Counted from the first letter of the stretch, positions 9,020 to 20,321 are shown. The stretch is DNA of 64,000 bases from Sulfurimicrobium sp031426915 (GCA_031426915.1 JASJPB010000019.1:25200-89199); one strand, 5' to 3'. Numbers and translations are program-made. The notes: generated from the sequence alone by a model not told the origin.

Positions 9020-10540
9020 TTAAAAGAAGCCCAGCGCTTTAGGACTGTAGCTCACCAGCAGGTTCTTGGTTTGCTGGTAATGGTCGAGCATCATCTTGTG
9101 GGTTTCGCGACCGATGCCCGACTGCTTGTAGCCGCCGAATGCCGCGTGTGCCGGGTAGGCGTGGTAGCAGTTGGTCCATACCCGTCCGGCCTTGATGCCG
9201 CGGCCCATGCGGTAGGCGGTGTTGGTGTCGCGCGTCCAGACGCCTGCGCCCAGGCCGTAAAGCGTATCGTTGGCGATGGCAAGCGCATCCGCATGGTCCT
9301 TGAAGGTGGTGACCGAAAGCACCGGCCCGAAAATTTCTTCCTGGAAAATGCGCATCTTGTTATGGCCCTTGAACAGCGTCGGCTGGACGTAGTAGCCGCC
9401 CTCCAGGTCGCCCGGCAGCAGGTTGCGATTGCCGCCGATCAGGCATTCCGCGCCTTCCTGGCGCGCGATGTCCATGTAGGAGAGGATCTTTTCCAGCTGT
9501 TCGCTGGAGGCCTGGGCGCCCATCATGGTGTCGGTGTCGAGCGGCGAGCCGACCTTGATCGCGGCCACGCGCTTCAGGGCGCGCTCCATGAACTTGTCGT
9601 AGATGGATTCCTGGATCAGCGCACGCGACGGGCAGGTGCAGACCTCGCCCTGGTTGACGGCGAACATGGTGATGCCTTCCAGGGTCTTGTCGAAGAAGTC
9701 GTCGTCCTGGTCCATCACGTCGGCGAAAAAGATGTTGGGCGACTTGCCGCCCAGTTCCAGCGTCACCGGGATGATGTTCTGGCTGGCGTATTGCATGATC
9801 AGGCGGCCGGTGGTGGTTTCGCCGGTGAAGGCGATCTTGGCGATGCGCGGGCTGGATGCGAGCGGTTTGCCGGCTTCCAGACCGAAGCCGTTGACCACGT
9901 TGAGCACGCCGGGCGGCAGCAGGTCGCCCACCAGTTCCAGCAGCACCATGATGCTGGCCGGGGTCTGCTCGGCGGGCTTCAACACCACGCAGTTGCCGGC
10001 GGCCAGGGCCGGCGCGAGCTTCCATACCGCCATCAGGATCGGGAAATTCCAGGGAATGATCTGCCCCACCACGCCCAGCGGTTCGTGGAAATGATAGGCC
10101 ACGGTGTCGTCGTCGATCTCGCCGATGCTGCCTTCCTGGGCGCGCACGCAGCCCGCGAAATAGCGGAAATGGTCGATGGCGAGCGGGATATCGACGTTGA
10201 GCGTTTCGCGGATCGGCTTGCCGTTGTCCACCGTTTCGGCATAGGCCAGCGCTTCCAGGTTCTGCTCCATGCGGTCGGCGATCCTGAGCAGGGTGTTGGC
10301 GCGCTCGGTGACCGAGGTGCGCCCCCACTTGTCGGCTGCGGCATGGGCGGCGTCCAGCGCCAATTCGATGTCTTCGGCGCTGGAACGGGCCGCCTGGCAG
10401 AATGCCTTGCCGGTGATCGGACTGATGTTATCGAAATACTGGCCCCTGACCGGCGCTGTCCACTTGCCGTTGATGAAGTTGTCGTACTTGGCCTTGAACT
10501 GAACCTTGGCACCTGCGGTGCCGGGTGCGGCGTATAGCAT
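9020..10540 (-). CDS. NAD-dependent aldehyde dehydrogenase, ExaC/AldB type
   Basis: A 506-residue aldehyde dehydrogenase oxidising small aldehydes, such as acetaldehyde from ethanol, to the acid. The fold motifs are complete: PWNFP with Asn165, the ELGGKSPN segment with general base Glu262, and the nucleophile Cys301 in NQGEVCTCPSRA. The neighbouring Cys303 is typical of the ExaC/AldB group. ATG 10540 follows a gaggaga site; an upstream in-frame start at 10576 lacks one. The sigma-54 promoter 60-77 bases upstream, the divergent AcoR-like activator and the downstream DUF779 gene match alcohol/acetaldehyde operons in Pseudomonas and Ralstonia relatives. The exact substrate cannot be read from sequence. 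Confidence 0.95.
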   Translation of the reverse strand: MLYAAPGTAGAKVQFKAKYDNFINGKWTAPVRGQYFDNISPITGKAFCQAARSSAEDIELALDAAHAAADKWGRTSVTERANTLLRIADRMEQNLEALAYAETVDNGKPIRETLNVDIPLAIDHFRYFAGCVRAQEGSIGEIDDDTVAYHFHEPLGVVGQIIPWNFPILMAVWKLAPALAAGNCVVLKPAEQTPASIMVLLELVGDLLPPGVLNVVNGFGLEAGKPLASSPRIAKIAFTGETTTGRLIMQYASQNIIPVTLELGGKSPNIFFADVMDQDDDFFDKTLEGITMFAVNQGEVCTCPSRALIQESIYDKFMERALKRVAAIKVGSPLDTDTMMGAQASSEQLEKILSYMDIARQEGAECLIGGNRNLLPGDLEGGYYVQPTLFKGHNKMRIFQEEIFGPVLSVTTFKDHADALAIANDTLYGLGAGVWTRDTNTAYRMGRGIKAGRVWTNCYHAYPAHAAFGGYKQSGIGRETHKMMLDHYQQTKNLLVSYSPKALGFF

Positions 10541-10601
10541 GAATGTCTCCTCGATTTTATGGGTATGCAAAAACAAGCCGGATCGGCTCAGGTGCTATTT
10601 C

Positions 10602-10617
10602 AGCAAGCCTCGTGCCA
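10602..10617 (-). promoter_or_regulatory. Sigma-54 (-24/-12) promoter of the aldehyde dehydrogenase operon
   Basis: Read on the minus strand this is TGGCACGAGGCTTGCT. It matches the sigma-54 consensus TGGCACG-N4-TTGC without a mismatch in the core and has the required GG-N10-GC spacing. It points at the dehydrogenase start at 10540, giving a leader of roughly 50 bases. The gene on the other side encodes a sigma-54 activator, which supports the call. Confidence 0.88.
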
Positions 10618-10713
10618 GGCCTGTTAATTTGTGCATCGTGTTGTATTTGAATGGGAAATATATAAATTTCGCGTTTGCACGGGATTGGCCGTGACGTCTT
10701 GAAAAAGGACAGC

Positions 10714-10799
10714 TGTCACGATATGGGACACTCTTCATGGCTTGCTTGTCATGACGCGGTGGAACGCTTACATTAGCTACCATGTCAGATGGTGTGACC
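10714..10799. promoter_or_regulatory. Candidate upstream activator sites (two TGTC-N9-GAC dyads)
   Basis: Two dyads of the same architecture lie between the divergent genes: TGTC-N9-GACA at 10714-10730 and TGTC-N9-GACC at 10783-10799, with centres 69 bases apart. They are about 100 and 170 bases upstream of the sigma-54 promoter, which is where enhancer-type activators bind. The second site lies just before the activator gene and could also serve autoregulation. A 12-base perfect palindrome, cggttcgaaccg, follows at 10799-10810. The binding role is inferred from position and symmetry only. Confidence 0.4.
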
Positions 10800-10833
10800 G
10801 GTTCGAACCGATCCTCGAAAGGCAGGAGACAAG

Positions 10834-12761
<1,928 letters not shown>

Positions 12762-12765
<4 letters not shown>

Positions 12766-13634
12766 ATGGATGCAGCCAGATAGCTTTCCAGATCGGCATT
12801 CATGAGGTTGGCGATGGCTTCCGGTTTCTGGAACGGCAGCGCGTGGTCGGCCCCGGAAATCAAATGGCATTGCCAATGGCGGTTTTGCGCGGCAATCTCC
12901 CGGCAGAAACCATAAATCTCGCTGCCGGAACGTTCGCCGACGAAGCTGCTGACATGGGCCTGGGCGGCGATCAATTGGGCACGGTCCAGGGTTCTTGCTG
13001 CCTGGGTGACTGCTGCCAGTATCGAAGCCAGCCCTTTGGGGCGGTGGGCGAGGCGGGCGCGCACGACCTCCTCGTTACGTGAATTGCGACTGCGGTGGGG
13101 GGAAACGGCATCGAGAAAAATGCCCAATCCATGCTCCAGTTCGTCGTCTATGCACAGTTTTTGCGCTGCCTGAAGCAAGGTCTCGCGCCGGTTGAGCAGC
13201 TCTTTTTCATTGTTGCCGCCGAGCAGGCCGGGTTCGAACAAGAAGGTTTTTTCCACTGCTTTCGGGCGGGTAGCCTTTAGTTGCATGGCGATCAGACCGC
13301 CATACGAGTACCCCCCAAGATCGAATTTGTCCCAGCCGTGGGAGTCGAGCAAGCTTGCCATGTCAGCCACCACCTCAGCGGTTTCGAACGGGTGTTCCTG
13401 GTGGTCGGGGAAGTGGGTTTTTCCCGTGCCGCGCAGATCCGGAACCAGGATTTCTGACCAGTTCAGGAGGTGATTGAGGATGGGTTCCCAGGTGATCTGG
13501 CCATCCACCCCGCCGCCATGAAGCAGCAGCAGACGGCGTGGCGCAAGGGCGCTAAAGCGATACAGCCGGTAATAAATCGACTGCTGGGGGCGGTTGAGGT
13601 AGCCCTCGGTGTCGGGAGTGGGGGCAGCAACCAC
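12762..13634 (-). CDS. Alpha/beta hydrolase
   Basis: A 290-residue alpha/beta-fold hydrolase. It has the oxyanion-hole segment LLLHGGG near 37-42, the nucleophile elbow GYSYGG with Ser110 and the catalytic His264 in GADHALPF; an acidic residue near 235 is expected to complete the triad. No signal peptide is seen, so it is cytoplasmic. The start appears to be GTG 13634, eight bases after the stop of the EAL-HDOD gene, so it is probably the last gene of that transcript. The 3' end overlaps the convergent activator gene by four bases. Substrate unknown; a chemotaxis role is not implied by the sequence. Confidence 0.88.
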
Positions 13635-13642
13635 TGCGGAAA

Positions 13643-14863
13643 TCAGCCGATGCCCAGTTGTTCCACCCAGGCCAGGGCTTCCATGTGTGCCTTGTTGATC
13701 TTTTCCGGGTCCATGGCCATGGAGTCAGCCAGTTCTCCGATACGCTTGGGATCGGAGTTTTCGCAGGCTTCGGTGAGCGCAAGGAAGGGGCCGTATACGC
13801 CCTGCCGGTTGAGCAGCGCATCACAGATGGTTTCCGGCAAATAAAGCTTCTCCAGAATGTCGTCCATGGGCATTTCCAGCATGGCGTCGAGGAGGGAGAA
13901 GATGCCGACGATGAAGAGGTTGTCGCGGTCGCTTTTTTCCATGTAATCCTGGCCCAGCAATTCGGTGAGGCGGCCGCGGGTAATGGCGGTCTTCATCAGG
14001 GCAGGAGGCGTGGAGTCGTTGCCGGCAGTGGCGAGCAGCAGGGTCAGCCAGCGGTACAGTTGCTGGTAGCCAAGAATGGCCAGGGCGTGGCGGATGGACT
14101 GGATCTCGCATGACAGGCCGAAACCCACCGAGTTGATGTAGCGCAGCAGTTTGAAGGAGAGCGCTACGTCGGCCTTGAAGCCGGTCTCGATTTCCTTGAC
14201 GTCGGCGTTGTTGCGCACCTTGTTGAGCAGGGATAGAACGGTGGCGTGAGCCGGGTTGATGATCTTGGCGGAGAGTGTTTCCGGGTGGGCGAAATAGTAC
14301 CCCTGGAAGTAATGAAAGCCGAGTTCCTTGCACTGTTTGTATTCGGTGCGGGTTTCGACCTTCTCCGCGATCAACTTGGCGGAAGTGTTGCTTTGCAACG
14401 AGCGCGCCAGGGTTGCGGTTCTTTCGAGGCCGAGTTCATGGATATCAACCTTGATGAAATCCGCGATCGGCAGCAATTCTGAATTGATGGGGCGATGGTC
14501 GAAATCGTCCAGGGCGAAGCGGAAACCGAGCTGGCGCAGGTCTTTGATGCGCGCCAGCAGTTCCGGGGTGGCTTCCACCGATTCGATTAGTTCGAGTACC
14601 ACCCGCTGGGCTGGCAGCAACTCGAGGAAATCGCTCTCCAGCATGGGTGCGGCGATGTTGATGAAAGCCAGTTTGTCGCCCAAAAGCCAGTTGGCATCCA
14701 TGTTGCTGAAGGTGTTGACCAGCACGTTGGTACCGGCCTGCAGATCGTCCGTGATTTCGGCGCTTGAAGCATCAGCACTATGGCGGAACAGCAGTTCATA
14801 GCCAATGATCTTCTGCTGAAGATCAACGATCGGCTGACGCCCTATAAAGGCTTGATTTTGCAT
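13643..14863 (-). CDS. EAL-HDOD domain signalling protein
   Basis: A 406-residue protein with an N-terminal EAL-like domain (about 1-195) and a C-terminal HDOD domain (about 200-395), the YuxH-type architecture. The signature glutamate region reads YELLFRH rather than a full EAL-L-R catalytic motif, and the DDF element is present as ALDDFDHR. Several metal-binding positions of active c-di-GMP phosphodiesterases do not seem to be conserved, so it is likely a c-di-GMP binding or protein-protein regulator rather than an active enzyme. It starts three bases after the cheA stop, so it is co-translated with the chemotaxis genes and probably links them to second-messenger signalling. Confidence 0.92.
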   Translation of the reverse strand: MQNQAFIGRQPIVDLQQKIIGYELLFRHSADASSAEITDDLQAGTNVLVNTFSNMDANWLLGDKLAFINIAAPMLESDFLELLPAQRVVLELIESVEATPELLARIKDLRQLGFRFALDDFDHRPINSELLPIADFIKVDIHELGLERTATLARSLQSNTSAKLIAEKVETRTEYKQCKELGFHYFQGYYFAHPETLSAKIINPAHATVLSLLNKVRNNADVKEIETGFKADVALSFKLLRYINSVGFGLSCEIQSIRHALAILGYQQLYRWLTLLLATAGNDSTPPALMKTAITRGRLTELLGQDYMEKSDRDNLFIVGIFSLLDAMLEMPMDDILEKLYLPETICDALLNRQGVYGPFLALTEACENSDPKRIGELADSMAMDPEKINKAHMEALAWVEQLGIG

Positions 14864-14866
14864 GGA

Positions 14867-16729
14867 TTAATGTGCCGGATGAGTGAACAGGGCGGCGCGG
14901 GTGGTGTCCGGATTCATTCTGAGTAGTTCTTCCATATCCAGCACCAGCACCACCGAACCGTCCCCGGAAAGCGTGGCTCCGGCAATCCCCTTGGGCTTGA
15001 TGTCGAGCAGGGGTTTGATTACCACGTCGTCACGACCGATGAAGCCGTCGATGGCCAGGACGAATGTGGTGTCGGCGCTCTGCATCAGCACGCCAAAGGC
15101 AGGTGCGCCATTTTCCGGCCAGCCTATCATGCTCGCCAGGGAGCGAACTGGCATCACTTCCTCGCGTACCACCATGGTGGCACGACCCGCGACTTGTTTC
15201 ACATCCTTGGGATCGATCGGGGTGATTTCCCGCACCATGGACAGCGGCACCGCGAAAGGCTGGTCGCCCACGCGCACCAGCAGTACCGGCAGGATTGCCA
15301 GGGTGAGCGGCAGGGAAATGGTGATGGTCGTACCCATGCCGACCGCAGAGCTGATTTCGATGCGGCCATTGAGCTTGCCGATGTTGGTTTTCACCACATC
15401 CATGCCGACCCCGCGTCCGGATACATCGGAAATCTGGTCCTTGGTGGAGAAGCCAGGCAGGAAAATGAGTTGCAGACTCTGCCTGTCATCCAGGCTGTTG
15501 GCCATCTCCAGGTCGATCAGGCCTTTTTCGACCGCTTTGTGGCGGATGGTGTCCGGACGCATGCCGCGGCCGTCGTCCGCAATCTCGATAATGATGTGGT
15601 CGCCCACCTGCGCTGCGCTGAGGCGCACGATACTTTTCGACGACTTTCCGGCAGCAAGCCGTTCCTCTGGACTATCCACGCCATGGTCAACGGCGTTACG
15701 GACCAGATGGACCAGAGGGTCGTTGAGATCCTCGATCATGGTCTTGTCAATTTCGGTTTCTTCGCCGGACAGCAACAGTTCCACATCCTTGCCCAATTGC
15801 CGAGCGAGATCGCGGGCCAGGCGGGGGTATTTCTGGAACAAGCGTCCGATGGGCTGCATACGGGTTTTCATCACCGCATTTTGCAGGTCGCCGACCAGCA
15901 GGTCCAGTTGGCTCACCGCTTCATCCAGCGCCTTGAGCGTGCTTGAATCCTGTTTCCCGGCAAGGATGTCGGCGCGCAGGCTGGTGAGGCGGTTCTTGGT
16001 GAGGCCGATTTCCCCGGTATAGGTCAGTACCTGATCCAGGCGAGTAGTGTCCACCCGGATGGTGGTTTCCTTCGCTGCCGTGACTTGTTGCGGCGCTGCC
16101 GCAGGCCTGGCGGGCGCAACAACGGGATGGGCTATCTCCGGATGGGGGGCTGGGTGAGCCTCCGTCAGGGCGGATGCGGTTGGCGCATGATGAACGGGCG
16201 CGCTTTCATTGCCCAGCAGCGAGTGATACATGCCGTCCCAGTCGGGACCATTGCCGCTGGCAGCCGGGGTTGCCGCAGCCGCAGGGATCGCAGCCGGTGC
16301 CTCAGGCTGAGTCGGGGTGGCGTGAAGGTTGTAGTGTCCGCCTGCGATGACGGTGTCCAGCGCTTCCAGTAAAGCTTTGTCGGCTGGGGGCGGAACCTGC
16401 GCCTGGCCGAGATGGCCGAACATGTCCCGTACCACGCCCGTGGCGGCCATGATCACGTCCATCATGTCAGGGGTCAGCGTAAGCTCGGCGGTGCGCAGCT
16501 TGTCGAACAGGTTCTCGGTGCGGTGGCACAGTTCCACCAGTTCGTTGACATTGAGGAAGCCCGCGCCGCCTTTTATGGTGTGAAAGCCGCGAAAAATATC
16601 GTTAAGCAGGGACTTGTCCCCCGGCCGCTTTTCCAATTCCACCAGCTTGTTGTCCACGTCGGACAACAGTTCCCCTGCTTCAGTGAGGAAATCGTGGAGC
16701 AGTTCTTCCATTCCGGCGAAGTGACTCAT
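14867..16729 (-). CDS. cheA: Chemotaxis histidine kinase CheA
   Basis: A 620-residue chemotaxis kinase. The N-terminal HPt domain carries phosphorylated His50 in HTIKGGAGFLN. An Ala/Pro-rich linker (about 140-215) takes the place of a long P2 region. Then come the dimerisation helices (near 225-300), the ATPase domain with LVRNAVDHG, DDGRGM and GRGVGMDVV, and the CheW-like P5 domain at the C-terminus that couples to receptors. It phosphorylates CheY and the CheV receiver domains. It lies between cheZ and the EAL-HDOD gene on one strand. The apparent lack of a large P2 domain may change how CheY docks. Confidence 0.96.
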   Translation of the reverse strand: MSHFAGMEELLHDFLTEAGELLSDVDNKLVELEKRPGDKSLLNDIFRGFHTIKGGAGFLNVNELVELCHRTENLFDKLRTAELTLTPDMMDVIMAATGVVRDMFGHLGQAQVPPPADKALLEALDTVIAGGHYNLHATPTQPEAPAAIPAAAATPAASGNGPDWDGMYHSLLGNESAPVHHAPTASALTEAHPAPHPEIAHPVVAPARPAAAPQQVTAAKETTIRVDTTRLDQVLTYTGEIGLTKNRLTSLRADILAGKQDSSTLKALDEAVSQLDLLVGDLQNAVMKTRMQPIGRLFQKYPRLARDLARQLGKDVELLLSGEETEIDKTMIEDLNDPLVHLVRNAVDHGVDSPEERLAAGKSSKSIVRLSAAQVGDHIIIEIADDGRGMRPDTIRHKAVEKGLIDLEMANSLDDRQSLQLIFLPGFSTKDQISDVSGRGVGMDVVKTNIGKLNGRIEISSAVGMGTTITISLPLTLAILPVLLVRVGDQPFAVPLSMVREITPIDPKDVKQVAGRATMVVREEVMPVRSLASMIGWPENGAPAFGVLMQSADTTFVLAIDGFIGRDDVVIKPLLDIKPKGIAGATLSGDGSVVLVLDMEELLRMNPDTTRAALFTHPAH

Positions 16730-16777
16730 GGCTTCTCCCGTGCTTGTTATTTAGTGCTTGGGGTCCGAGTTTGTGGC

Positions 16778-17539
16778 TCAGAATCCCAGGCTGTCCAGCA
16801 GATCGTCAACCTGTTGTTGGTTGGTGACGACGTCGCTGCGACCGGTGGCGTTGACGACCGGACCGTTTAGCAAACCTTCGTTGATCTCGCTGCGCTTTTC
16901 CGGCGGGGTGCTCTCGATCAGCAGTTGCAGCAACTGTCTTTCCACACCCTGGGCGAGGTCGATCACTTTTTTGATCACCTGGCCTGTGAGGTCCTGGAAA
17001 TCCTGCGCCATCATGATTTCCATCAATTGTGCGTTGGTGGCCTTGGTATGGGTGGGTACTTCGCCAAGGTAGGCACGGGTCTCGGTTACCAGTTGCTTGA
17101 ACTCGTCCACGCTTAACTGATTGGCGAACATACGATCCCATTTTCCCGTCAGCTTGGTGGCGCCGACTTCCAGTTTTTCCTGCAGCGGCTGCGCCACTTC
17201 GGTGGCACTGAGGGCCCGCTCCGCAGCCTTTTCTGTCATGGCAGCGATGTAGTTGAGACGGTCGCGTGTGTCGGGAATGGCTGCTGCTGCCGTTTCGATC
17301 GACTTGTCATAACCCAGCTCGCGCAATGTGTTGTGTAAATTGCGAGTCATATGCCCGAGCGAGGAAAAAACGCTTTCGCTGCTGCCTTCCTCTCCCGTTG
17401 CGCTGTTCGTGACCACCCCGGATGGTTCCGGCGCTGCTTCAATGGCGGGCTCGGCAGCCTCCTGGCTGGCCATTACAATACTGTCAAACAGTGCTTCCAG
17501 ATCTTCGGAATCGCCCTGGTTCTGTGGCGTGTTGCTCAC
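16778..17539 (-). CDS. cheZ: Protein phosphatase CheZ
   Basis: A 253-residue phosphatase that dephosphorylates CheY-P and so sets the signal lifetime. The long helical hairpin is visible from about residue 60 to 205, with the conserved active segment MMAQDFQDLTGQ supplying the catalytic Asp and Gln. The extreme C-terminus QQVDDLLDSLGF is the CheY-tethering helix typical of the family. The N-terminal 50 residues are acidic and low in complexity. It is 108 bases downstream of cheY and 48 bases upstream of cheA on the same strand, the usual order cheY-cheZ-cheA. Confidence 0.96.
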   Translation of the reverse strand: MSNTPQNQGDSEDLEALFDSIVMASQEAAEPAIEAAPEPSGVVTNSATGEEGSSESVFSSLGHMTRNLHNTLRELGYDKSIETAAAAIPDTRDRLNYIAAMTEKAAERALSATEVAQPLQEKLEVGATKLTGKWDRMFANQLSVDEFKQLVTETRAYLGEVPTHTKATNAQLMEIMMAQDFQDLTGQVIKKVIDLAQGVERQLLQLLIESTPPEKRSEINEGLLNGPVVNATGRSDVVTNQQQVDDLLDSLGF

Positions 17540-17647
17540 TCGACACCTCCCATTATTACTTGTCCATTTATTGGTTTCAGCCGTGTTGCGCGCTTATATG
17601 CCGCGCGAGCGAGCCTGCAACTCAAAGATGAGAAATTTAAAAAATGC

Positions 17648-18040
17648 TTATTTTGTGCCCATCTTTTCAAAAACTTTGTTCAATTTTTCTTCCAGCGTGG
17701 CCGCAGTGAACGGTTTTACAACATAGCCGCTGGCACCGGCCTGGGCCGCCTCGATGATATTTTCCTTTTTCGCTTCGGCGGTTACCATCAATACCGGCAA
17801 GTGCTTCAGCGAGGCATCCGCGCGAATTGCCTTGAGCAGTTCGAGACCCGTCATGTTGGGCATGTTCCAGTCGCTCACTACAAACTCGAAATTATTCCCC
17901 TTGAGTTTGTTGAGTGCCGCCACGCCGTCCTCGGCTTCATCCACATTGGTGAAACCAAGTTCCTTGAGCAGGTTGCGCACGATGCGGCGCATCGTGGAAA
18001 AATCATCCACGACCAGGAATTTCATATTCTTATCTGCCAT
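17648..18040 (-). CDS. cheY: Chemotaxis response regulator CheY
   Basis: A 130-residue single receiver domain that, when phosphorylated, binds FliM and changes motor rotation. All key positions match E. coli numbering: Asp12 and Asp13, phosphorylated Asp57, Thr87 and Lys109. The aromatic switch position near 106 is Tyr (ASGYVVKPF). It begins 39 bases after the end of the nearer cheV and is followed by cheZ. Its target proteins FliM and FliN are encoded in the same window. Identity is certain. Confidence 0.97.
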   Translation of the reverse strand: MADKNMKFLVVDDFSTMRRIVRNLLKELGFTNVDEAEDGVAALNKLKGNNFEFVVSDWNMPNMTGLELLKAIRADASLKHLPVLMVTAEAKKENIIEAAQAGASGYVVKPFTAATLEEKLNKVFEKMGTK

Positions 18041-18079
18041 AGCTACTCCAAATTGCAGGGACTTCCATTTTCCCTTTCC

Positions 18080-19018
18080 TCATCTCATCAACAGCGGACG
18101 CAGTGTCTCCGCCAGAACTGTTGGGTCGAATTTGGCCACATATGCATCCACCCCGACTGTTTTGCCCATTGACCGGTTTGCCTCCGAGGACAGGGAGGAG
18201 TGCATTACCACCGGAATTCCATCGAAACGCCGGTCGGACTTGATTTTTTTGGTGAGTACGTAACCATCCATTTCCGGCATTTCGGCATCGGTCAGGATCA
18301 GGCTGACCAGCCTGCTTACCGGAATGCCGTCATGTTGGGCACGTGCGGCAAGGTTCTGCAACTTGTCCCAGCCTTCCTGGCCATTGTTGGCCTGCTGATA
18401 GGGGACACCGAGCTTATCCAGCAGCATCATGATTTCCTTGCGGGCAATCGCGGAATCATCCACAAAGAACAGGCTTTGCTCCGAGGCCATTTCAACCGGA
18501 ACCAGTTCGGGAATCGGTTCCATGCCCAGGGCATTGACCAGAATCTGTTCCACGTCGATGATGGATACCAGTCGCCCGTCCGGCAGTTCGGTGATGGCGG
18601 TGATCAGTCCTTCGTTACCGGCCAGCATGGATTGCGGCGGTTTGATCTTTTCCCAATCCACACGCACGATGCGGTCCACGTCATGCACCAGAAATCCTTG
18701 TGTATGCTTGCTGTATTCGGTGACGATCATGGTGTGAGCAGTGTTTTCCGGCACATTGTCGAGATGCATGAAATCGGCGAGGGCGAGGACGGGAATGATG
18801 TTGCCGCGTAGCGAAATTACGCCCAGCACCCCTTCCGGCATGTTGGGCGTTTTGGTGATGAGAGGTGTTTGTGATACTTCACGCACCTTGAAAACGTTGA
18901 TGCCGAAATATTCTCCCGTTCCCAGCGTGAAGAGGAGGATTTCCATCTTGTTGGAACCGGCAAGCTTGGTGCGGGCGTCAACTGATTCGATCAGTGCGGC
19001 ATTGGCATGTGGAGTCAT
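18080..19018 (-). CDS. cheV: Chemotaxis coupling protein CheV (first copy, CheW-REC)
   Basis: A 312-residue protein with an N-terminal CheW-like domain (about 20-165), which couples receptors to CheA, and a C-terminal receiver domain (about 180-310) with the phospho-acceptor in LILTDAEMPEMDG. CheV may act as a phosphate sink or adjust array activity. It is separated by 18 bases from a second, clearly paralogous cheV upstream. The two share the opening motif DARTKLAG.NK.EILLFTLG but differ elsewhere, so they come from an old duplication and have probably specialised. No separate cheW gene is present nearby. Confidence 0.95.
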   Translation of the reverse strand: MTPHANAALIESVDARTKLAGSNKMEILLFTLGTGEYFGINVFKVREVSQTPLITKTPNMPEGVLGVISLRGNIIPVLALADFMHLDNVPENTAHTMIVTEYSKHTQGFLVHDVDRIVRVDWEKIKPPQSMLAGNEGLITAITELPDGRLVSIIDVEQILVNALGMEPIPELVPVEMASEQSLFFVDDSAIARKEIMMLLDKLGVPYQQANNGQEGWDKLQNLAARAQHDGIPVSRLVSLILTDAEMPEMDGYVLTKKIKSDRRFDGIPVVMHSSLSSEANRSMGKTVGVDAYVAKFDPTVLAETLRPLLMR

Positions 19019-19036
19019 GGCATCGTCCTGAAAATG

Positions 19037-19978
19037 TCAGCTTAGGCGGCGGGTGAGTGTTTCCGACAGCTTTGCCGGCTCGAATTTGGATACGTATTCA
19101 TCTACTCCCACGGACCGCCCTAATTCCTGGTTCGATGTGCCGCTAAGGGAAGAGTGCATGATTACCGGAATGCCTGCAAAACGCGGGTCGCTCTTGATGT
19201 TTTTGGTAAGGATGTATCCGTCCATTTCCGGCATTTCCACATCGGTCAACACCAGCTGGATAAAGTTCTTTACCGGCAATTTTGCAGATTCGGCGCGGGC
19301 TGCAATCTGCAACAATTCTTCCCATGCCTGCTTGCCGTTGGTGGCGCTGCGGTAGCGGATATTCAAGGCCTCCAGGGTGCGCTCGATCTGTTTGCGCGCA
19401 ACCGGGGAATCATCGGTGAAGAAAATCGTGTGATCTTCCTGCAGCGGAATCAGGCTGGAAAAGATCATTTCGTGTTCGTTGTAGTGGGTGGTCTCGGCAA
19501 GAATCTTTTCCACATCCATGAGCATGACCAGACGCCCATCTTCAAGTCGCGTTACCGCGGTGACCAGTCCCCCCATCTGGGCAGTGAGCATTTCAGGCGG
19601 CACCTTGATCTCCGACCAGTCCAGGCGCAGGATGGTGTCCACGCTTTCCACCAGAAATCCCTGGGTGCGGGAGTTATATTCGGTGACGATCATGATTTCC
19701 GGCTTGGTTTCAGTCTGGATGCCGGCGTACTTGATCAGATCAACCACCGGTACCAGCGCGCCGCGCAGGCTGACCATCCCTTCCACTGTGGGGGGCATGT
19801 CGGGAGCGCGGGTTATTTCCGGCACCCGCATGACTTCACGCACCTTGAAAACGTTGATGCCGAATGTTTCCTTGCGCCCGCTGTTTTGATCGCTGCCGAG
19901 GGTAAACAGCAGGATCTCAAGTTTGTTGGTGCCGGCGAGCTTGGTGCGGGCATCGACCCGCTTTAGCAGTTCTGACAT
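19037..19978 (-). CDS. cheV: Chemotaxis coupling protein CheV (second copy, CheW-REC)
   Basis: A 313-residue CheW-receiver protein, paralogous to the copy downstream. The CheW-like half (about 15-170) has a short insertion after LLFTLGSDQ compared with its neighbour; the receiver half has the phosphorylation site in LVLTDVEMPEMDG. It is the promoter-proximal gene of the cheV-cheV-cheY-cheZ-cheA group, which probably starts in the 340-base gap before it. An actgga sequence 12-17 bases upstream may be the ribosome site. Both copies probably interact with the adjacent receptor and CheA. Confidence 0.95.
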   Translation of the reverse strand: MSELLKRVDARTKLAGTNKLEILLFTLGSDQNSGRKETFGINVFKVREVMRVPEITRAPDMPPTVEGMVSLRGALVPVVDLIKYAGIQTETKPEIMIVTEYNSRTQGFLVESVDTILRLDWSEIKVPPEMLTAQMGGLVTAVTRLEDGRLVMLMDVEKILAETTHYNEHEMIFSSLIPLQEDHTIFFTDDSPVARKQIERTLEALNIRYRSATNGKQAWEELLQIAARAESAKLPVKNFIQLVLTDVEMPEMDGYILTKNIKSDPRFAGIPVIMHSSLSGTSNQELGRSVGVDEYVSKFEPAKLSETLTRRLS

Positions 19979-20321
19979 CTTTCGTTGACTCCAGTGGGCT
20001 CCTCCAGTCGGAGGATAACCAATTTTTTCTGCCGCTGCATTATACCTTGAAGCGGTTGACTGTATTTCTCAAAATTATGCAGCTGACTTCCCGTTCGCTG
20101 GAAGCGGTTAGAGTCTGGTGGCAGTGTTGTTTCCCGTGATGGAATTTTTTCCACATTGCGGCTGATTTCCACGCTGACGTGAACTTCTTCTTGGGTGTGA
20201 CATTCGCTTCAACCCAGGATAAATCAACATTTTTGCTTGGAAGTTAAAGGCAAAACTGGCTACGGTCAAGCCTAATGTGTTTCCCTGCGGCTTGTCTGCT
20301 CATTCCTCCAGTTCCCGGTTT
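19979..20321. promoter_or_regulatory. 343-bp gap between mcp and cheV; leader of the che genes
   Basis: No gene is seen here. On the minus strand, a TATAAT-like -10 box lies at 20039-20044, pointing at cheV; a matching -35 is weak. A short hairpin, tcctcc (20000-20005) with ggagga (20010-20015), lies in the predicted leader and could affect access to the cheV ribosome site. No good sigma-28 match was found by eye. Confidence 0.35.

Noticed and set aside
9002..10537. Long open frame of 511 codons on the plus strand opposite the aldehyde dehydrogenase
   Set aside because: It mirrors the codon pattern of the well-supported minus-strand gene, has no recognisable domain, and would abolish the promoter layout. 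High GC often leaves antisense frames open.
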